NCBI GenBank assembly: GCA_025201765.1
Contig: MU623347.1
Location: 434,001 to 498,000, forward strand
Length of the DNA: 64,000 bases
Direction: 5' to 3'
Origin: Daldinia sp. FL1419
Lineage: Eukaryota > Ascomycota > Sordariomycetes > Xylariales > Hypoxylaceae
In this document: one piece after another, positions 22,871 through 34,560 of the stretch
Layout: each line of letters starts with the position of its first letter
How positions within the stretch are numbered: position 1 is the stretch's first letter
Program-made: the position numbers and the translations under genes
The notes under the pieces: model-generated
Database searches by the model: none
What the model was told of the DNA's origin: nothing
Seen by the model: only the letters and a program-made list of their open reading frames with translations

Positions 22871-23587
22871 TTATGCATTCAATGCCCTCTGCTTCAATCC
22901 GTTAATCAGACCGTCTACCGCATCCATATCCGTTGCATCGATACCGTCTTGGACTTCCTCACCCCTCTTTCGTAGTTCCTTGGCGGCGACGTCTAAAGCG
23001 GGCTGGTAATTTCTCACGGCGGAGCTGAGCGCATAGACTGCCTTGCGGCGCACATCTTTTGTCTCTTCCTGATCGGCAGCGGCAACGCTCTCCTCAGTGG
23101 TCTCATCGCCCGCACCAGCGCGCTTCTCCATCGGCAACCGGTCTCCAAGCGCCATCTTCACAAGCTTCTCGACTCCTCCCAGCGCAACCAAGCGTTCCTG
23201 GCTCGGCGCATTGTTCTGAACAGCCGTACCAACACACCACGCCGCCATAAGTCTCAACTGATCCTCCTCGTGGCCCAGGAGCTCGAGCAAGGGCGTCCAC
23301 AAGCCTAATTTCGAAAGTAAATTGGCGTTGTCGAGCGATTCAACGAGCTGTTCTAAATTGTCGAAAGCCGTGAGCTTGGACTCGAGCGTGATTTCCGGGT
23401 CGCTAGATGTGATGTGCTCGATGGAGGCCTGCATCAGCTCCGCATCCGACGGGGCGCCCATGATGGCGGCGAGCGCTTCCGCGTTGAGCGACGTTCGCGG
23501 GCCGGTGGATTCAGGCGCCGAGGGGTCGGCTTCGGCTGAGTTTTCGATGCTCCATTTTAACAGCTCGTTTAAACTTTTTTCGGCCAT
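22871..23587 (-). CDS. FES1: Hsp70 nucleotide exchange factor Fes1
   Basis: Armadillo-repeat nucleotide exchange factor for cytosolic Hsp70, the yeast counterpart of HspBP1. It releases ADP and substrate and sends misfolded proteins to degradation. It is an intronless frame of 238 aa. The N-terminus MAEKSLNELLKWSIENS is the family hallmark. Armadillo repeats follow, including LTAFDNLEQLVESLDNANLLSKLG, LRLMAAWCVGTAVQNNAPSQ and RRKAVYALSSAVRNYQPAL. It is slightly longer than the roughly 210-220 residues common in filamentous fungi because of an acidic/Ala insert (GAGDETTEESVAAADQEE) before the last repeats. Its start faces the actin gene across 2.6 kb. Confidence 0.95.
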   Translation of the reverse strand: MAEKSLNELLKWSIENSAEADPSAPESTGPRTSLNAEALAAIMGAPSDAELMQASIEHITSSDPEITLESKLTAFDNLEQLVESLDNANLLSKLGLWTPLLELLGHEEDQLRLMAAWCVGTAVQNNAPSQERLVALGGVEKLVKMALGDRLPMEKRAGAGDETTEESVAAADQEETKDVRRKAVYALSSAVRNYQPALDVAAKELRKRGEEVQDGIDATDMDAVDGLINGLKQRALNA

Positions 23588-26151
23588 CTTGCGATTTCTT
23601 TTCTACTACCCTCCTTGATAAGGGTGTTTTCTTTCCTTTTTTTTTTCTTGTAAAAGCGACGATAATTCGTTTGATCGAATTTTTTTTGGTCTTTTTGGTT
23701 TTTTATAAATCTCTCTTTCCTTTCGCGGGGAGAGGCTGAGAATAAGCAAGGGAGATAGGTAGATTGGGTGCTGAAGTTTGGTAGATTACGTCGTTTTACG
23801 TCGTCTGAGACAAGGTTCTGAGTACCGAGGGATTGGTTTACCTTGAAGATTTCGAGAACGATTCTAGATTTCAATTGTAACTGTCAAAATTCTTGGATAT
23901 GATGGTGCTTTTAGATATTGCCTCTACGAAGGTAGCATATCCTTAGGCTGTGTTTGTCGACTTGCCAAAATTTCGGCTGAGTAACGGTACAATATTCTCC
24001 ATAGATCCCCAAGATTCGCGAAGCTTCACAAGGACAGGGCTGATAAGCTGAAAGAGTGGGGAGTATATATGGTTTTTGTCCAATCAAATTGGGGCTCTCT
24101 TTTTCAAAATTAGGAGCTAAGTCGGTTTAGGTATCGAGTAGATTTTTTTTGGGTAGAATTAGGTACAACTCCTTTTCAACAGCTGATATTCGCTAACCAC
24201 AGGCGCAGCAGGCGACTTAAATGGCTGATAGATACAAGCAGGTGCTCAAAGATACTCGGTAATATGTCAACCGCGACAGCTACGATATATCTCTTTTTAG
24301 TAATCTTCTCGATAAAGAGAGTCATGATGATGCTGATTGATCTGCCCCACCAAGAATGCCCCTCACCCCGCCTTCTTTTTCTTCCCCCTTTGACCGCCCT
24401 ACTTGCAGCTAGCCCTTACCCCTAACTAGTAACAAGTCGAGGATGTGGTTATAAAATTTGATTAGGTCGCCCTGTTACGAATATTAAATTAACCGCCGCC
24501 ATAATAGGGGAGCCTATCTATTAATGAATCTTTAATTTCTTACTGCTTCGCATTGTGATAGTTAGTAAACATTTCATGGCACTGTTTAGCTTTGGAGCTG
24601 GTATATTACGCGGCATGCTACATCATACTTCACCTTCTTAAGCATCTGCCTAGAGAGGTGGTAACAAGATAAACCAGAAAGTCCGTACGAATCATCATCA
24701 TCATCATCATCATCATGCGTAGGTAGGTAGGTACCTACCTAGGTAATTAAGGCAATTGTCGAAAAGGTACCTAGACAAGGCTGGCGTAGAAGAGATAGGA
24801 TAGCACGAGCTCCTTTACACCCCCCCTGCATACGCAACCCACTCGCCCCCATGAGATTGACATTTCTGACCAGTATCGGCGATGCCTGCTTGGCGACTGG
24901 TTTTCCATAATAAACCTATCGATTTGAGTGTCAGATGGGAATACGGATTCCAAATATACGTAATTAAGACCGCTATGCTAAGCCACAGGCAACGTTATAA
25001 ACCGCAAACGCATGTGTGGAAGGTGTTTTTACTGGATTGTCGGCCCTCGGCGCATCTTCAAGTACGAGATAAGTTGCAGACACTTTTGTCGACTGTGACC
25101 CCTGACTACCAGGTAACTACTAATATAGGTACGTGTACACAGACCACGACAAAGAGGTGGGTTAGGTACTTAGTCCTTCGACGAGTCTTGGCGAAGAAAT
25201 TACATAGAAGCTTTCTGGGATTCTAGGTACCTCTAAAATAAAAATCAGTGAAAGGAATCGGATCGTATGCTAAGCCGTAAATGAGGGTAGTGACACATTT
25301 TCAGATACAGATACCTAGGTTAGGTCAGGTACCTACACGGGTAAATGATGGATATCCCAGGACCTAATACTAGATTAGGTGCGGATTACTTGAAAACAAT
25401 TCAATGGTGTCGAAAAAGTTGAGGTTTTGGAAGATGCCTGATTAATACCATTACATACCACAACCAACCAAAGAGGTGCCTAGGATGTACAGTATCTTAA
25501 ACGTTAGGTGGTCGTTGTACCTAACCTTTTGTACCTAACTTCAAGGAGCTTGTTTTATTTGGGTAGATTACTAGGCATATTTCCGCTTTGTGTCAGCGGT
25601 GAAGAGTGCACTACCAGACTACCCAGTTGTATCCAGTTGTATCACTGGTCGTGTCCAGTTGTAATCGTCTAAGTGAATTGGTTGTGTGCGTAGGTCGTTC
25701 TTACCCCTGTTAAAATTAGAAAGTACCTTAGTACTTACTAGCGGTATGGCATTGCTGATAGGCGTAAAGTATTTGTACTGATTCTGTATGAGAATCTTAC
25801 TGGTATTCTACTGGTATTTGTACTTGGTTGTGCCCCGCCTCTTTTTTTGTTCCGGCCCACAAGTTCCTACCATCGACTGTGGGATCGGTGCATCAAGCCA
25901 ACTTCGTTCCTCCCTTTTTTCCCACACTCTCGCCCCAGAAGCCATCAACTTGTCCGACTTCCTCTACCTTAAAATCAACTTCCACTCACCAAAACACCTC
26001 CTTTTCTCGTCATCCTTCTGCTCAGCAGACGTCGAGAAAATCACAACACCATCTTTGCTCTCACGATCCGGGAATCGAAAGGGCTATCAGAAACTTCCTC
26101 ATTCTCTTCTATTTTGATCTTTTTAACACCTAAACTACATAATCCATCACA
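23588..26151. promoter_or_regulatory. Divergent intergenic region between FES1 and actin
   Basis: 2.6 kb. T-rich blocks lie just upstream of FES1 (about 23635-23705). A trinucleotide repeat and a CCTAGG tract lie at 24691-24776. The last 300 bp before the actin ATG are pyrimidine-rich (25830-26100), the usual pattern for a strongly expressed fungal gene. No additional coding region was recognised. Confidence 0.6.
24691..24716. repeat. (ATC)n microsatellite
   Basis: Between eight and nine perfect ATC units, followed directly by an AGGTAGGTAGGTACCTACCTAGG tract to about 24743. Confidence 0.95.
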
Positions 26152-27732
26152 ATGGAGGGTATGTTTTACTCCTTAATCCAAGCTCCTTTCTCGGGTTAAA
26201 CAGACTCGTTCGAGTCTCCGACGAGTTTACGATGGCTAACATTTGTTTTCATCACAGAGGAAGTTGCTGCCCTCGTTATCGACAATGGGTAAGACATCAT
26301 CTCGCCTCACCGCATTTCGAAGTACACGTCGTCGTTGTCGGAGATGCTCTAAATTCTCATCATCCGAAAGCTTCGATATCAGCTTCCAAGTGTATAATGC
26401 TAGAATACTTGAACTGACCTCCTCGTAGTTCGGGTATGTGTAAGGCCGGTTTCGCCGGTGACGATGCTCCCCGAGCTGTTTTCCGTAAGTTCCCATCCTC
26501 GCCTAACCAACGCCCCCGCTTCAGCCTCATCAGAAGGAGCCTAAGTTTGAATGATTTTCTAACGTATCAACATAGCGTCCATCGTTGGTCGTCCCCGCCA
26601 CCATGGGTAAGTAGTTGGCCCCGATACACCATATCCGTCGTTTCAGCGCACGACGGTATCTAACAATTTGCTAGTATCATGATTGGTATGGGTCAGAAGG
26701 ACTCGTACGTCGGTGATGAGGCACAGTCGAAGCGTGGTATCCTAACTCTGCGATACCCCATCGAGCACGGTGTCGTTACCAACTGGGACGACATGGAGAA
26801 GATTTGGCACCACACCTTCTACAACGAGCTGCGTGTAGCTCCTGAGGAGCACCCAGTTCTGCTCACGGAGGCCCCGATCAACCCCAAGTCTAACCGTGAG
26901 AAGATGACCCAGATTGTCTTCGAGACTTTCAACGCCCCCGCTTTCTATGTCTCTATCCAAGCCGTTCTGTCCCTGTACGCTTCCGGTCGTACCACCGGTA
27001 TCGTGCTCGACTCCGGTGACGGTGTTACCCACGTTGTCCCTATCTACGAAGGTTTCGCCCTTCCCCACGCCATTGCTCGTGTCGATATGGCTGGTCGTGA
27101 CTTGACCGACTACCTCATGAAGATTCTCGCTGAGCGCGGTTACAGCTTCTCCACCACCGCCGAACGAGAAATCGTCCGAGATATCAAGGAGAAGCTCTGC
27201 TACGTCGCTCTTGACTTCGAGCAGGAGATCCAGACTGCCGCCCAGAGCTCCAGCTTGGAGAAGTCCTACGAGCTTCCTGACGGTCAAGTCATTACTATTG
27301 GTAACGAGCGATTCCGTGCCCCCGAGGCTCTGTTCCAGCCCTCCGTGTTGGGTCTTGAGAGCGGTGGTATCCACGTCACCACTTTCAACTCCATCATGAA
27401 GTGTGATGTCGATGTCCGAAAGGATCTCTACGGCAACATTGTCATGGTATGTTTCTATTTCCTAAATGGCTCTAATCCAAGTGCTGACATGATATCTACA
27501 GTCTGGTGGTACTACCATGTACCCTGGTCTCTCCGACCGTATGCAGAAGGAGATCACCGCTCTGGCCCCGTCATCCATGAAGGTCAGAATCATCGCTCCC
27601 CCTGAGCGAAAGTACTCCGTCTGGATCGGTGGTTCCATCTTGGCTTCTCTGTCCACCTTCCAGCAAATGTGGATCTCCAAGCAGGAGTACGACGAGAGCG
27701 GACCCTCGATCGTTCACCGCAAGTGCTTCTAA
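26152..27732 (+). CDS. ACT1: Actin
   Basis: Cytoskeletal actin, 375 aa, the exact family length. Six exons: 26152-26158, 26258-26288, 26429-26484, 26576-26606, 26675-27446 and 27502-27732. The first four are 7, 31, 56 and 31 nt, a typical filamentous-ascomycete arrangement that hides the start from simple ORF searches. The joined N-terminus reads [20 protein letters not shown] and continues through [21 protein letters not shown]. The body shows MGQKDSYVGDEAQSKRG, the nucleotide-binding LDSGDGVTHVVPIYEG and the final IVHRKCF. Identity to known fungal actins is evidently very high. Codon use favours C-ending codons more than in its neighbours, consistent with high expression. A large minus-strand frame overlapping exon 5 is a shadow. 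Confidence 0.99.
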
Positions 27733-28291
27733 GGTATTAATCCCCCGCAATAAATTGTGCTCTACGTTGGAAATTAACGAGGGAATTTAGCTCCTGAAAC
27801 ACCGCAAACCCAATAATTTCTCACGAGCCCGTGATGTTTCCAACTGGGGCGCGACCCATTCGGAGCTCCCAGCGTTGCGAACGTATCCCAGTCGAGACTC
27901 GTATCTACGAAAAGTTCTGATAATGGTCAAGAGATTGGGGCTGTATTACTCCCAGGGAAAAAGAGAATATGAGGTGCTTTACTTTTAGGAGGCCCAATCA
28001 AGCACGGGGTGGACTAGACAATTCCAGCCGAGGTTGATCATATACTACTTTATTTCTTCGTTACTCTAATAAGTCTGGTGTGCACCTTGTGAACTCCAAG
28101 CATGTAAAAAACCTACTACGTAATGATTCAGTAGAAACTAGTTCTCTTGCAAATCTGTTCGCGTGGCGAGCCTCTTCGTGTAGATCACTGCTTTAGATAT
28201 TGTGAAGTAGTTGTCTTAAAGCCATTTTCACCTGCCGACGTTTTCTCGTAGTCCATGTAGATGGGACAGTTTGGCTACTCTTTAGACTTAT
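27733..28291. other. Convergent 3' intergenic region
   Basis: 560 bp between the actin and RSO55 stops, presumably both 3' UTRs. Nothing else is seen. Confidence 0.6.
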
Positions 28292-29022
28292 TCATTTTTC
28301 TACTCGTTCGCGATCTGTTGGGCTGTCTTCGAGCTCTTCGTATTCTTCCCCTTCATCCTCGGTAGTTTCTAGAGCCTCTTCTCCATCCAGGAGCGTAGTT
28401 CCGCTCCCGATCCGCTTCTCCTCCTCGAGCTTACGATATTTGCGACGGCTCTTCTTGGCGGAGCTAGCCTTCTTCTTGCGCTTGAACCCCCCGACGATGG
28501 CGGAGCGGCTCTCGTCGCCGCGGGCCAGCTGGTCGAGCTTGTCGGCTAGGAGTTGCCGGGCTATGGTACGGTTCTGGGTTCGGGAGCGGGTCGCTTGGGA
28601 CTTGACGACGAGGCCGGTGGGGAGGTGCTTGAGTTGGACTGCTGAGTTGGTTTTGTTCTGGGGGCGGATCGGGGGTTAGTTCTTTGGCTTCAGCTGGTTT
28701 TGTGGACTATAAATAGGAATGTGACAGGACGGAGGGTGGATAGACGGGCATGTAGTTAAGTATTTAAGATAGTAGCTCGACAACATACAATCTTCTGCCC
28801 GCCGGGCCCGCTGCCCTTGAGGAAGGACTCTTCGATTTCTTCCTCGGGAGGCGGCTTAGGACGCGGCGGTAAGGTTGTATTCTTAAGAAGGGATGGGGAG
28901 GCAGAGAAGCTGAATTGTCGAGATAGGATCTTGGAAGTGGGAGAGTATATATGGGATCGTCGACTTATGGAGGGGAGGAGGTAGTTGCGGAGCGGGAGTA
29001 GCCGCCGCAGTAGCGAGGGCAT
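28292..29022 (-). CDS. RSO55: Mitochondrial RF-1-domain protein (RSO55 / MTRFR type)
   Basis: Predicted codon-independent peptidyl-tRNA hydrolase acting on stalled mitochondrial ribosomes, related to yeast Rso55 and human MTRFR (C12orf65). Two exons on the minus strand, 28789-29022 and 28292-28657, with a 131-bp intron, give 199 aa. The N-terminus is Arg- and Ser-rich without acidic residues for about 50 residues (MPSLLRRLLPLRNYLLPSISRR), a mitochondrial presequence. The catalytic GGQ sits at residues 74-76 in GSGPGGQKINKTNSAVQLKH. It is followed by LPTGLVVKSQATRSRTQNR and a Lys/Arg-rich segment (FKRKKKASSAKKSRRKYRK) that in the family binds rRNA. The codon-recognition domains of true release factors are absent, and the short length supports the MTRFR class. 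The C-terminal tail is strongly acidic. Confidence 0.9.
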
Positions 29023-29933
29023 TGTTGGTGGCGGCGTAGCTAAGGTATCGACTTCTTAGGAAGCTTTTACAAGATCTTCAATTGAGTTATGTATTATGTC
29101 ATTGCTCATGCATATTCATAATAATTGAGTTTATTCATACATAAAGAGCACATGTCAACTCTATGTGTACATCTTCACAACATTCGCAGCTGCTAAACTT
29201 GTGCCGCGACGTCACTGGCGCTTTACTTTTTTTCTTTCTAGCTAGTTAACTAGAGTACATAGTACCTACCTTTACCTTACCTAACAAATTACTAGTGCAG
29301 CAGGCAATTCCGCAAGGCACCAATATTAATAAGTAAGTACCTTCTCCTAAGTACCATGGAAAAGGGGGGAATTTCCAAACGTACCCCACTTTCCAGCCCC
29401 TATCTATCCAATCGAATTGCTCATATTATCAGTGAAGCAACTGAACAACCTGATAACCTGAAATCCAGCAGGGATCCATGCTATTTTACCCTTGACAATT
29501 CGCCAATTACGCGTCCCCGTTTTCCTTCGGCCGGCGGTGGATTTTTATGAATTTGGGGGCATAGGTAGGTAGCAAAGCAACACGCCCAAGGACCCTTTTT
29601 CCCGCCAGCGAAAAAGAAAGCCAGAGCGTGTATCGTTCGAGAACCGCTTCGACTTTATATCCCTGTCTTCTGCCGAATTAGTTTATCTTGTCTTTTTCTT
29701 TCTCAAGACGAGGCCTCCGAATACATTACAAACAATCCTATATTTCTTAATTATCTTCCTGTTAGCCGTCCCGACGCTTTTTTGGGACGCTTCAATCAAT
29801 TCTAAAAAGGGCAAAAAAAAAAAAAAAAAAAAAAAGAATCTCTTAATTTTAACCTCTTACGCCAACTCAACATACAAGGCCTCAATTGGAATAAGCGAAA
29901 AGGGAGTGTTATCGACAAGAAGAAAGAGCAAAG
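29023..29933. promoter_or_regulatory. Divergent promoter region between RSO55 and the ssSPT-like gene
   Basis: 0.9 kb with a 23-nt A-run at 29813-29835 and CT-rich DNA near 29690-29760 ahead of the + strand start. No coding region was recognised. The 64-codon frame at 29356-29550 has no known relative. Confidence 0.55.
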
Positions 29934-30464
29934 ATGGAATATTTAACGAAAGAACCCGAGAACCTCAACGCTGTTCAGCGGTTAGGTCGTTGGCTTCGGT
30001 TGAAACAGTACCAGATCGAGGTCACGTTTGGCGTGTACATGTTCACGTCTGCTGAGAGATTTATATTCTGTGAGTTGTCCCTTTGCCCACGCCATCATTG
30101 ACACATCACTATCCCTCTGCATACTCCCCCGACGTGTACTCTACTTCAGGGAAAGGGAATAGGGTGTGCTACGATGTCGATGACGAGTCATTACTATGGG
30201 CCACATGCTAATTGTCTCTTGTTTGTAGGGTCTATTGTATTCCTCTTATGCAGTCTGTTGACTATCGCCGTCGTCCTCTACCTTCCTCAGCATCTTCTTT
30301 TCATCATCAGCCGTGCCTGGTTCTATGTAAATGGCGGCGAGAGCAGCGTCGCATCCAGTGTGGTTGGTAACAAGGACGCACTATCACTAGCAACCCCATC
30401 CATGGCGAAGACTATGGCAGCAGCGGCTACCGAGACAGCCGAATACATGAACCGGGAGCTATGA
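29934..30464 (+). CDS. Small subunit of serine palmitoyltransferase-like protein (ssSPT)
   Basis: Predicted ER-membrane activator of serine palmitoyltransferase, the first enzyme of sphingolipid synthesis. Exons 29934-30069 and 30229-30464 (159-bp intron) give 123 aa. Residues about 25-75 follow the ssSPT pattern: an amphipathic lead-in (RLKQYQIEVTFGVYMF), the SAERFIFWS turn, one long hydrophobic helix (IVFLLCSLLTIAVVLY) and LPQHLLFI, which parallels the MPQHI segment of the human subunits. The tail after about residue 80 is Ala/Ser-rich and polar, and extends beyond the roughly 70-80 residue animal proteins. The assignment rests on the pattern remembered for the family, not on an alignment. 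A different small single-pass membrane protein is the alternative. Confidence 0.7.
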
Positions 30465-30711
30465 TATACGCGACCGAATACCTTGGTCATAATTCTCTTG
30501 TACGAACCTGCAAATGACGAACGATATAATAATGGTAATATGGTGTAGCCCGGTCTACGAAGTAATGGAATTGGGTGTTCACGTGCTTGGGCGAGATGGG
30601 TCGGCGTTTAGTTCGATAGCTTCGCATCAATAGGTCCGCAGACGTCATCTAGAGAAGCCCAGAGGTAAATGTGGGTTTCTAGATTGTCGCATAGCTGGAA
30701 GCAAACCGGTT

Positions 30712-33314
30712 TCATGGTGTCCCTTCTGAGAACGAATACACCCTGAGTGAGCTATCCTCCCCAGCTATCGCTAGCTCGTTCGCGCTTCGCTGTGGTCTCC
30801 AGGAGAGTTGAAGGACCGCCTTCGCCAGGCATAATCTATAGTGTAACCCCATTAGTAGCTAATATTCCAGAGGTTAATATTGGGCAACTTACTCCGGTTT
30901 TAAATTCAACTTTGAAGATACACTGAGGGATGTTGCATCAATCGAATATATCGAAATCTGACCAATTTCTGTGCCAACAGCCAAGAGATATGTGCTGTTC
31001 TCAGCATCGCGATGTAGAAAATCAATGGCCGTGACCGGGTGAGTTTCTGGTATAGTAGTTACGCAGGTGATGCCCGGGTTCGCGGACTCGGGCGACGAGT
31101 GTCGCCATACCTTCACCTGCTTGTCTCGACCCGCTGTGGCGAATACGAATGAATTGGTCGAAGGGGCCCACGCCGCATCCAAGATCATCCTTGAATGACC
31201 CTTAGGGTTGGACTGCAGGAGCTTATAGCTCTGTTTATTATCGCTATCCCTCTCGAAAACTGCCCATTGCCGGTCGCGCCCAACGCTGAGTAAGTACTTA
31301 TCGTCAGGAGAGAATCGTATGCGTGTCGTAGTTAGCGAGTGAGCTGTTAAAGGTGGTTTCACTTCAGTCCACTTGTCTGTTTCGAATAAACGGATGACAG
31401 CATGGTTGATTGAGCTTGCTTTACAGGCGCTGGCAATTAAAGTTCCATCGTGACTCACGGCCAGACACGAAATCTCGTAGCCATGTCCGTAGAGCTTTTC
31501 GATTTCAGGCCAGAGGGTGTGCCGAGATAGACTGTCTTCGAATGGCGGGTGGTCAATGTCCAACACGGATTTGCGGACCGTCGACCCCGGATCTAAGGCG
31601 TCTCGGTCCGTCTCGGGATTGGTTGCTTGAACTTCGAGATCGTCGTCGACAGCTTCGATTGCCTTGTTCGAGAGGCCGAGTACCGGCATGTTGGCAGCGT
31701 CGGGCATAGTCTCGACGTCTTCATTGCCGATGTCACACAACCTACTTAGTAGCTTTGCCACTGCCTTCGGCTCATCAAACACACGCATCAGTTTTTCGTC
31801 GGCCCCGGAGATAAACTTGGAATTCCCAAGCGAGTCGATACAGTTAAGGTCATAGCCGTGGATTTGCGGCCGAGCCATCTCATGCCACGTCTTTTTACCA
31901 GGTCCGTTGCTCCAGCTCGCGTGCAACCGTGTCGTTTGGTCTGCACTTGTAGAGAGTAGGTAGTCACCATTCTTCGACCATGCTATACCGGTAACGGCTC
32001 GCGTATGGCCAGTGATGCCGATGTGTGGGATCCATTGATCTTGTTCCTTATTATAGACCCACAACCTCCAACTACCGGTCCTCCCGAGGCACACGACCGA
32101 ACTTCCATCCGGGGACCATAGTCCCGTCCAGAAACCACCTGTGCTGCCGGTTGCTGTGGTGGCACCCTGTTCCCTGCTGATCTCTCCGAGCCGGACAGTC
32201 GTAACCCAGATTCCCGACGAAGGGTCCGCCTCCCATATAGCTAGTGTATTATCTGCAGAAGTAGAAAGAAGCCGGAGCTTTCCGGTAGATAGATCTGAGT
32301 ACCACCTAGCGCTATAAATCCAATCATCATGTCCTAGTAATAAAGCCTCAAATGTAATAGAGTAGTCCTTTTCTACGGTTTTCAGTCGATGGGCCTTGTT
32401 CGAAGGAGACCTTCCTGGCATGAATGCACCCACAGATGGGTTAGCTCCGTTTGCGGTTGCAGCGGGCAACTCCTTACCCTGATGAAACCGCCAAAGGCGA
32501 ATATACTTATCCTGACTGGCGGATGCCAATAGGAGATCGCTTTCGGGACTGGTCCCCTCCCACGTAAAGTCTAATGACCGGATCCAACCTTCGTGGCCTG
32601 ATAAGGTTGCCTGAAGCTGGAACTCGGGGTTATTTTTAGAATTTGCCACGAAGATTTGGACGATATCTCTAGTTCCGGCTACAGCTAGGACCAAAGCTTC
32701 GCCATCCCGTCTGGTCGTGCTCAGAGCTATGGAAAGTGGGAAGAATTTTGGGGCAGTTTTAATCGCTTGTAGCAAGCGAATATTGCCTTCTTCTAAAGCC
32801 CATACCTTTATCGAGGCATCCGCTCCTCCCGTAGCAAATATCCTAGATGATGAAGTTGCAGATACCCCTTCATGACAAGCTGCTATAAAGTTAATTGCTG
32901 CCGTATGACCTTGCACAGTCTGAATGCAAGATGCAGTAACGAGATCTGCTGCATCAGATGAGAGCTCCCAGACCTTCAGGCTCTGGTCATCGGCACCGCT
33001 AAGCAGATACGTCTTGGATTCGTCCTCCAATCTGGGCAGAAACCTAACAGCCTTAACGGTACCGGTATGCCCAGAAATGAGGCTCGTCACTCCTCTTGGT
33101 TCTGAACCCTAGTTAGCAAGAAGCAGCAGGAATTAGCAAATATACACTTTAGACCCCTGAATTATGAATTAATTTGACGAACATGGGGTCTCCAGAGAGC
33201 AATATATGAGTTAGCTCCGTAAGCTACTATGCCATCCTGGTTCCAATCTGCTACTGCAGTATGCCTATTGGCACCAGCAGAGAGGTAATCTACGCCGACC
33301 TGGTAATTCTCCAT
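30712..33314 (-). CDS. ELP2: Elongator complex subunit 2 (WD40 protein)
   Basis: Scaffold subunit of Elongator, which installs the cm5U/mcm5U modification at tRNA wobble uridine. Exons on the minus strand are 33183-33314, 30893-33108 and 30712-30835, giving 823 aa, within the family's usual size. Two WD40 propellers are evident from repeated GH...W-D/W-E units, e.g. LISGHTGTVKAVRF, VQGHTAAINFIAA, LSGHEGWIRSLDF, LGHDDWIYSARW, ITGHTRAVTGIAW and LYGHGYEISCLAV. The N-terminal exon (MENYQVGVDYLSAGANRHT) and the C-terminal exon (LAKAVLQLSWRPQ, ELAIAGEDSSLRVYSF) both appear only after splicing. At the last intron the donor GTAAGT itself supplies an in-frame TAA, so intron retention would remove the final 41 residues. 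Exon 1 uses the weaker donor GTTCGT, the only one that keeps the frame. Confidence 0.95.
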
Positions 33315-34560
33315 GTGCGGTGCCGGGGTTGTATTTTGTAGGGGGAGTGTAAGGAGACGATTGAGAGGTACCTCATAATAAGTTGATAAGTTAATAAGTT
33401 GATAAGTTGCTTCAATTAACAAAAGCATAAAAGACAAGGGCTTGTGATTGGACAGTGCTCTAAAAATTTAGTCGAGAAGTCTGCGTCAGTTGTAAAATCC
33501 CCACTCGCCGGGTGTAGACGATTGATACTTGGTTAATTTACAGTATAATTAGGTACCTAGATACATACATACGTTCGTCCTAGGTACTAAGTTACCTAAC
33601 CATGTAAGGTATACTAGTGTACCCTAGGGGTTACATACTAAGATGTAGTTAAGGGTCTATTTGCACTAATAAATTACCAGTAACTTACCTAGGTAGGTAT
33701 CTGGGTACGTAACCCTTCCATTCTCTTACGGCTTATCAATTTGGTACTGTCTACCTTACCTTAACACGTATTATGGCTATATTCGTAAGGTATCATAACT
33801 CGAAAGGGAATCGTCAACCACAGCCTCTTTCCTACTCAGTATGATTGCATCTTTTTCCAAAGCAACCCAGCGTTTAATTACTTACCTAACCTACATGTAG
33901 GTATGTAGTTTCTATGACGTATTGGGAACGAGTAGCTTTTATACATGCATACATCCATTGTATGTAGGTATGATCGAGCTCCTTGTAACCATGTAACCAT
34001 GTAACCATGTAACCGTGTAAGTGAACCTAATAAGGCCCCATGGAAGCAAGATGCATATAGGAGACTAGATGGAATGCTAAATATATCGTAATTCAAGACA
34101 TAATACTATAAATGGAAATTTGGTACCTTAAAGAACCAGAGTATGCAGTGGGCTTTAATGTTGGGTTTGCCCTATTGTGCCCTTAAGCCACAAATACCCT
34201 ACTGGACGATGTCTCGGGGCTAATAAGAAACGTCTCCTTTTCACACCCGTCGAACGTCGTATACAAGTAATTGGTTCACAGGGGGAGCTCTATTCCGATT
34301 CCCCGTTTCCGTTCGCAATTCGATTATACTCTTAGGCTCGCGACCGTATTAAGAATTCGTCTTCGTAAAATACCCTAGGAAAGGCAGGGAGGTAATGGCA
34401 ACCAAAGATAGATAGAAATGGAACCCTTACCCCCTTTGCCAATTACAATATCCAGAATAGCCGCCCTTAACCTTGAGCACCCTCCTTGCCGCCGTGCAGG
34501 AGGGCATACATAGCATAGCATATGTATGCCCGACCAAGACACACGTGCCTTGCCCGCAGG
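33315..34560. promoter_or_regulatory. ELP2 upstream region with simple repeats
   Basis: The bases nearest 33315 are the ELP2 promoter. From 33545 to 33715 there are repeated TACCTAGG/GTTACCTAACC words, and at 33984-34015 a tandem octamer. No gene was recognised. Confidence 0.5.
33984..34020. repeat. Tandem octamer TGTAACCA
   Basis: Three perfect copies and a fourth with one change (TGTAACCG), followed by a partial unit. Confidence 0.9.

Noticed and set aside
26742..27374. 210-codon open frame on the minus strand
   Set aside because: It is the antisense shadow of actin exon 5, kept open by its biased codon use. The sense strand is unambiguous actin.
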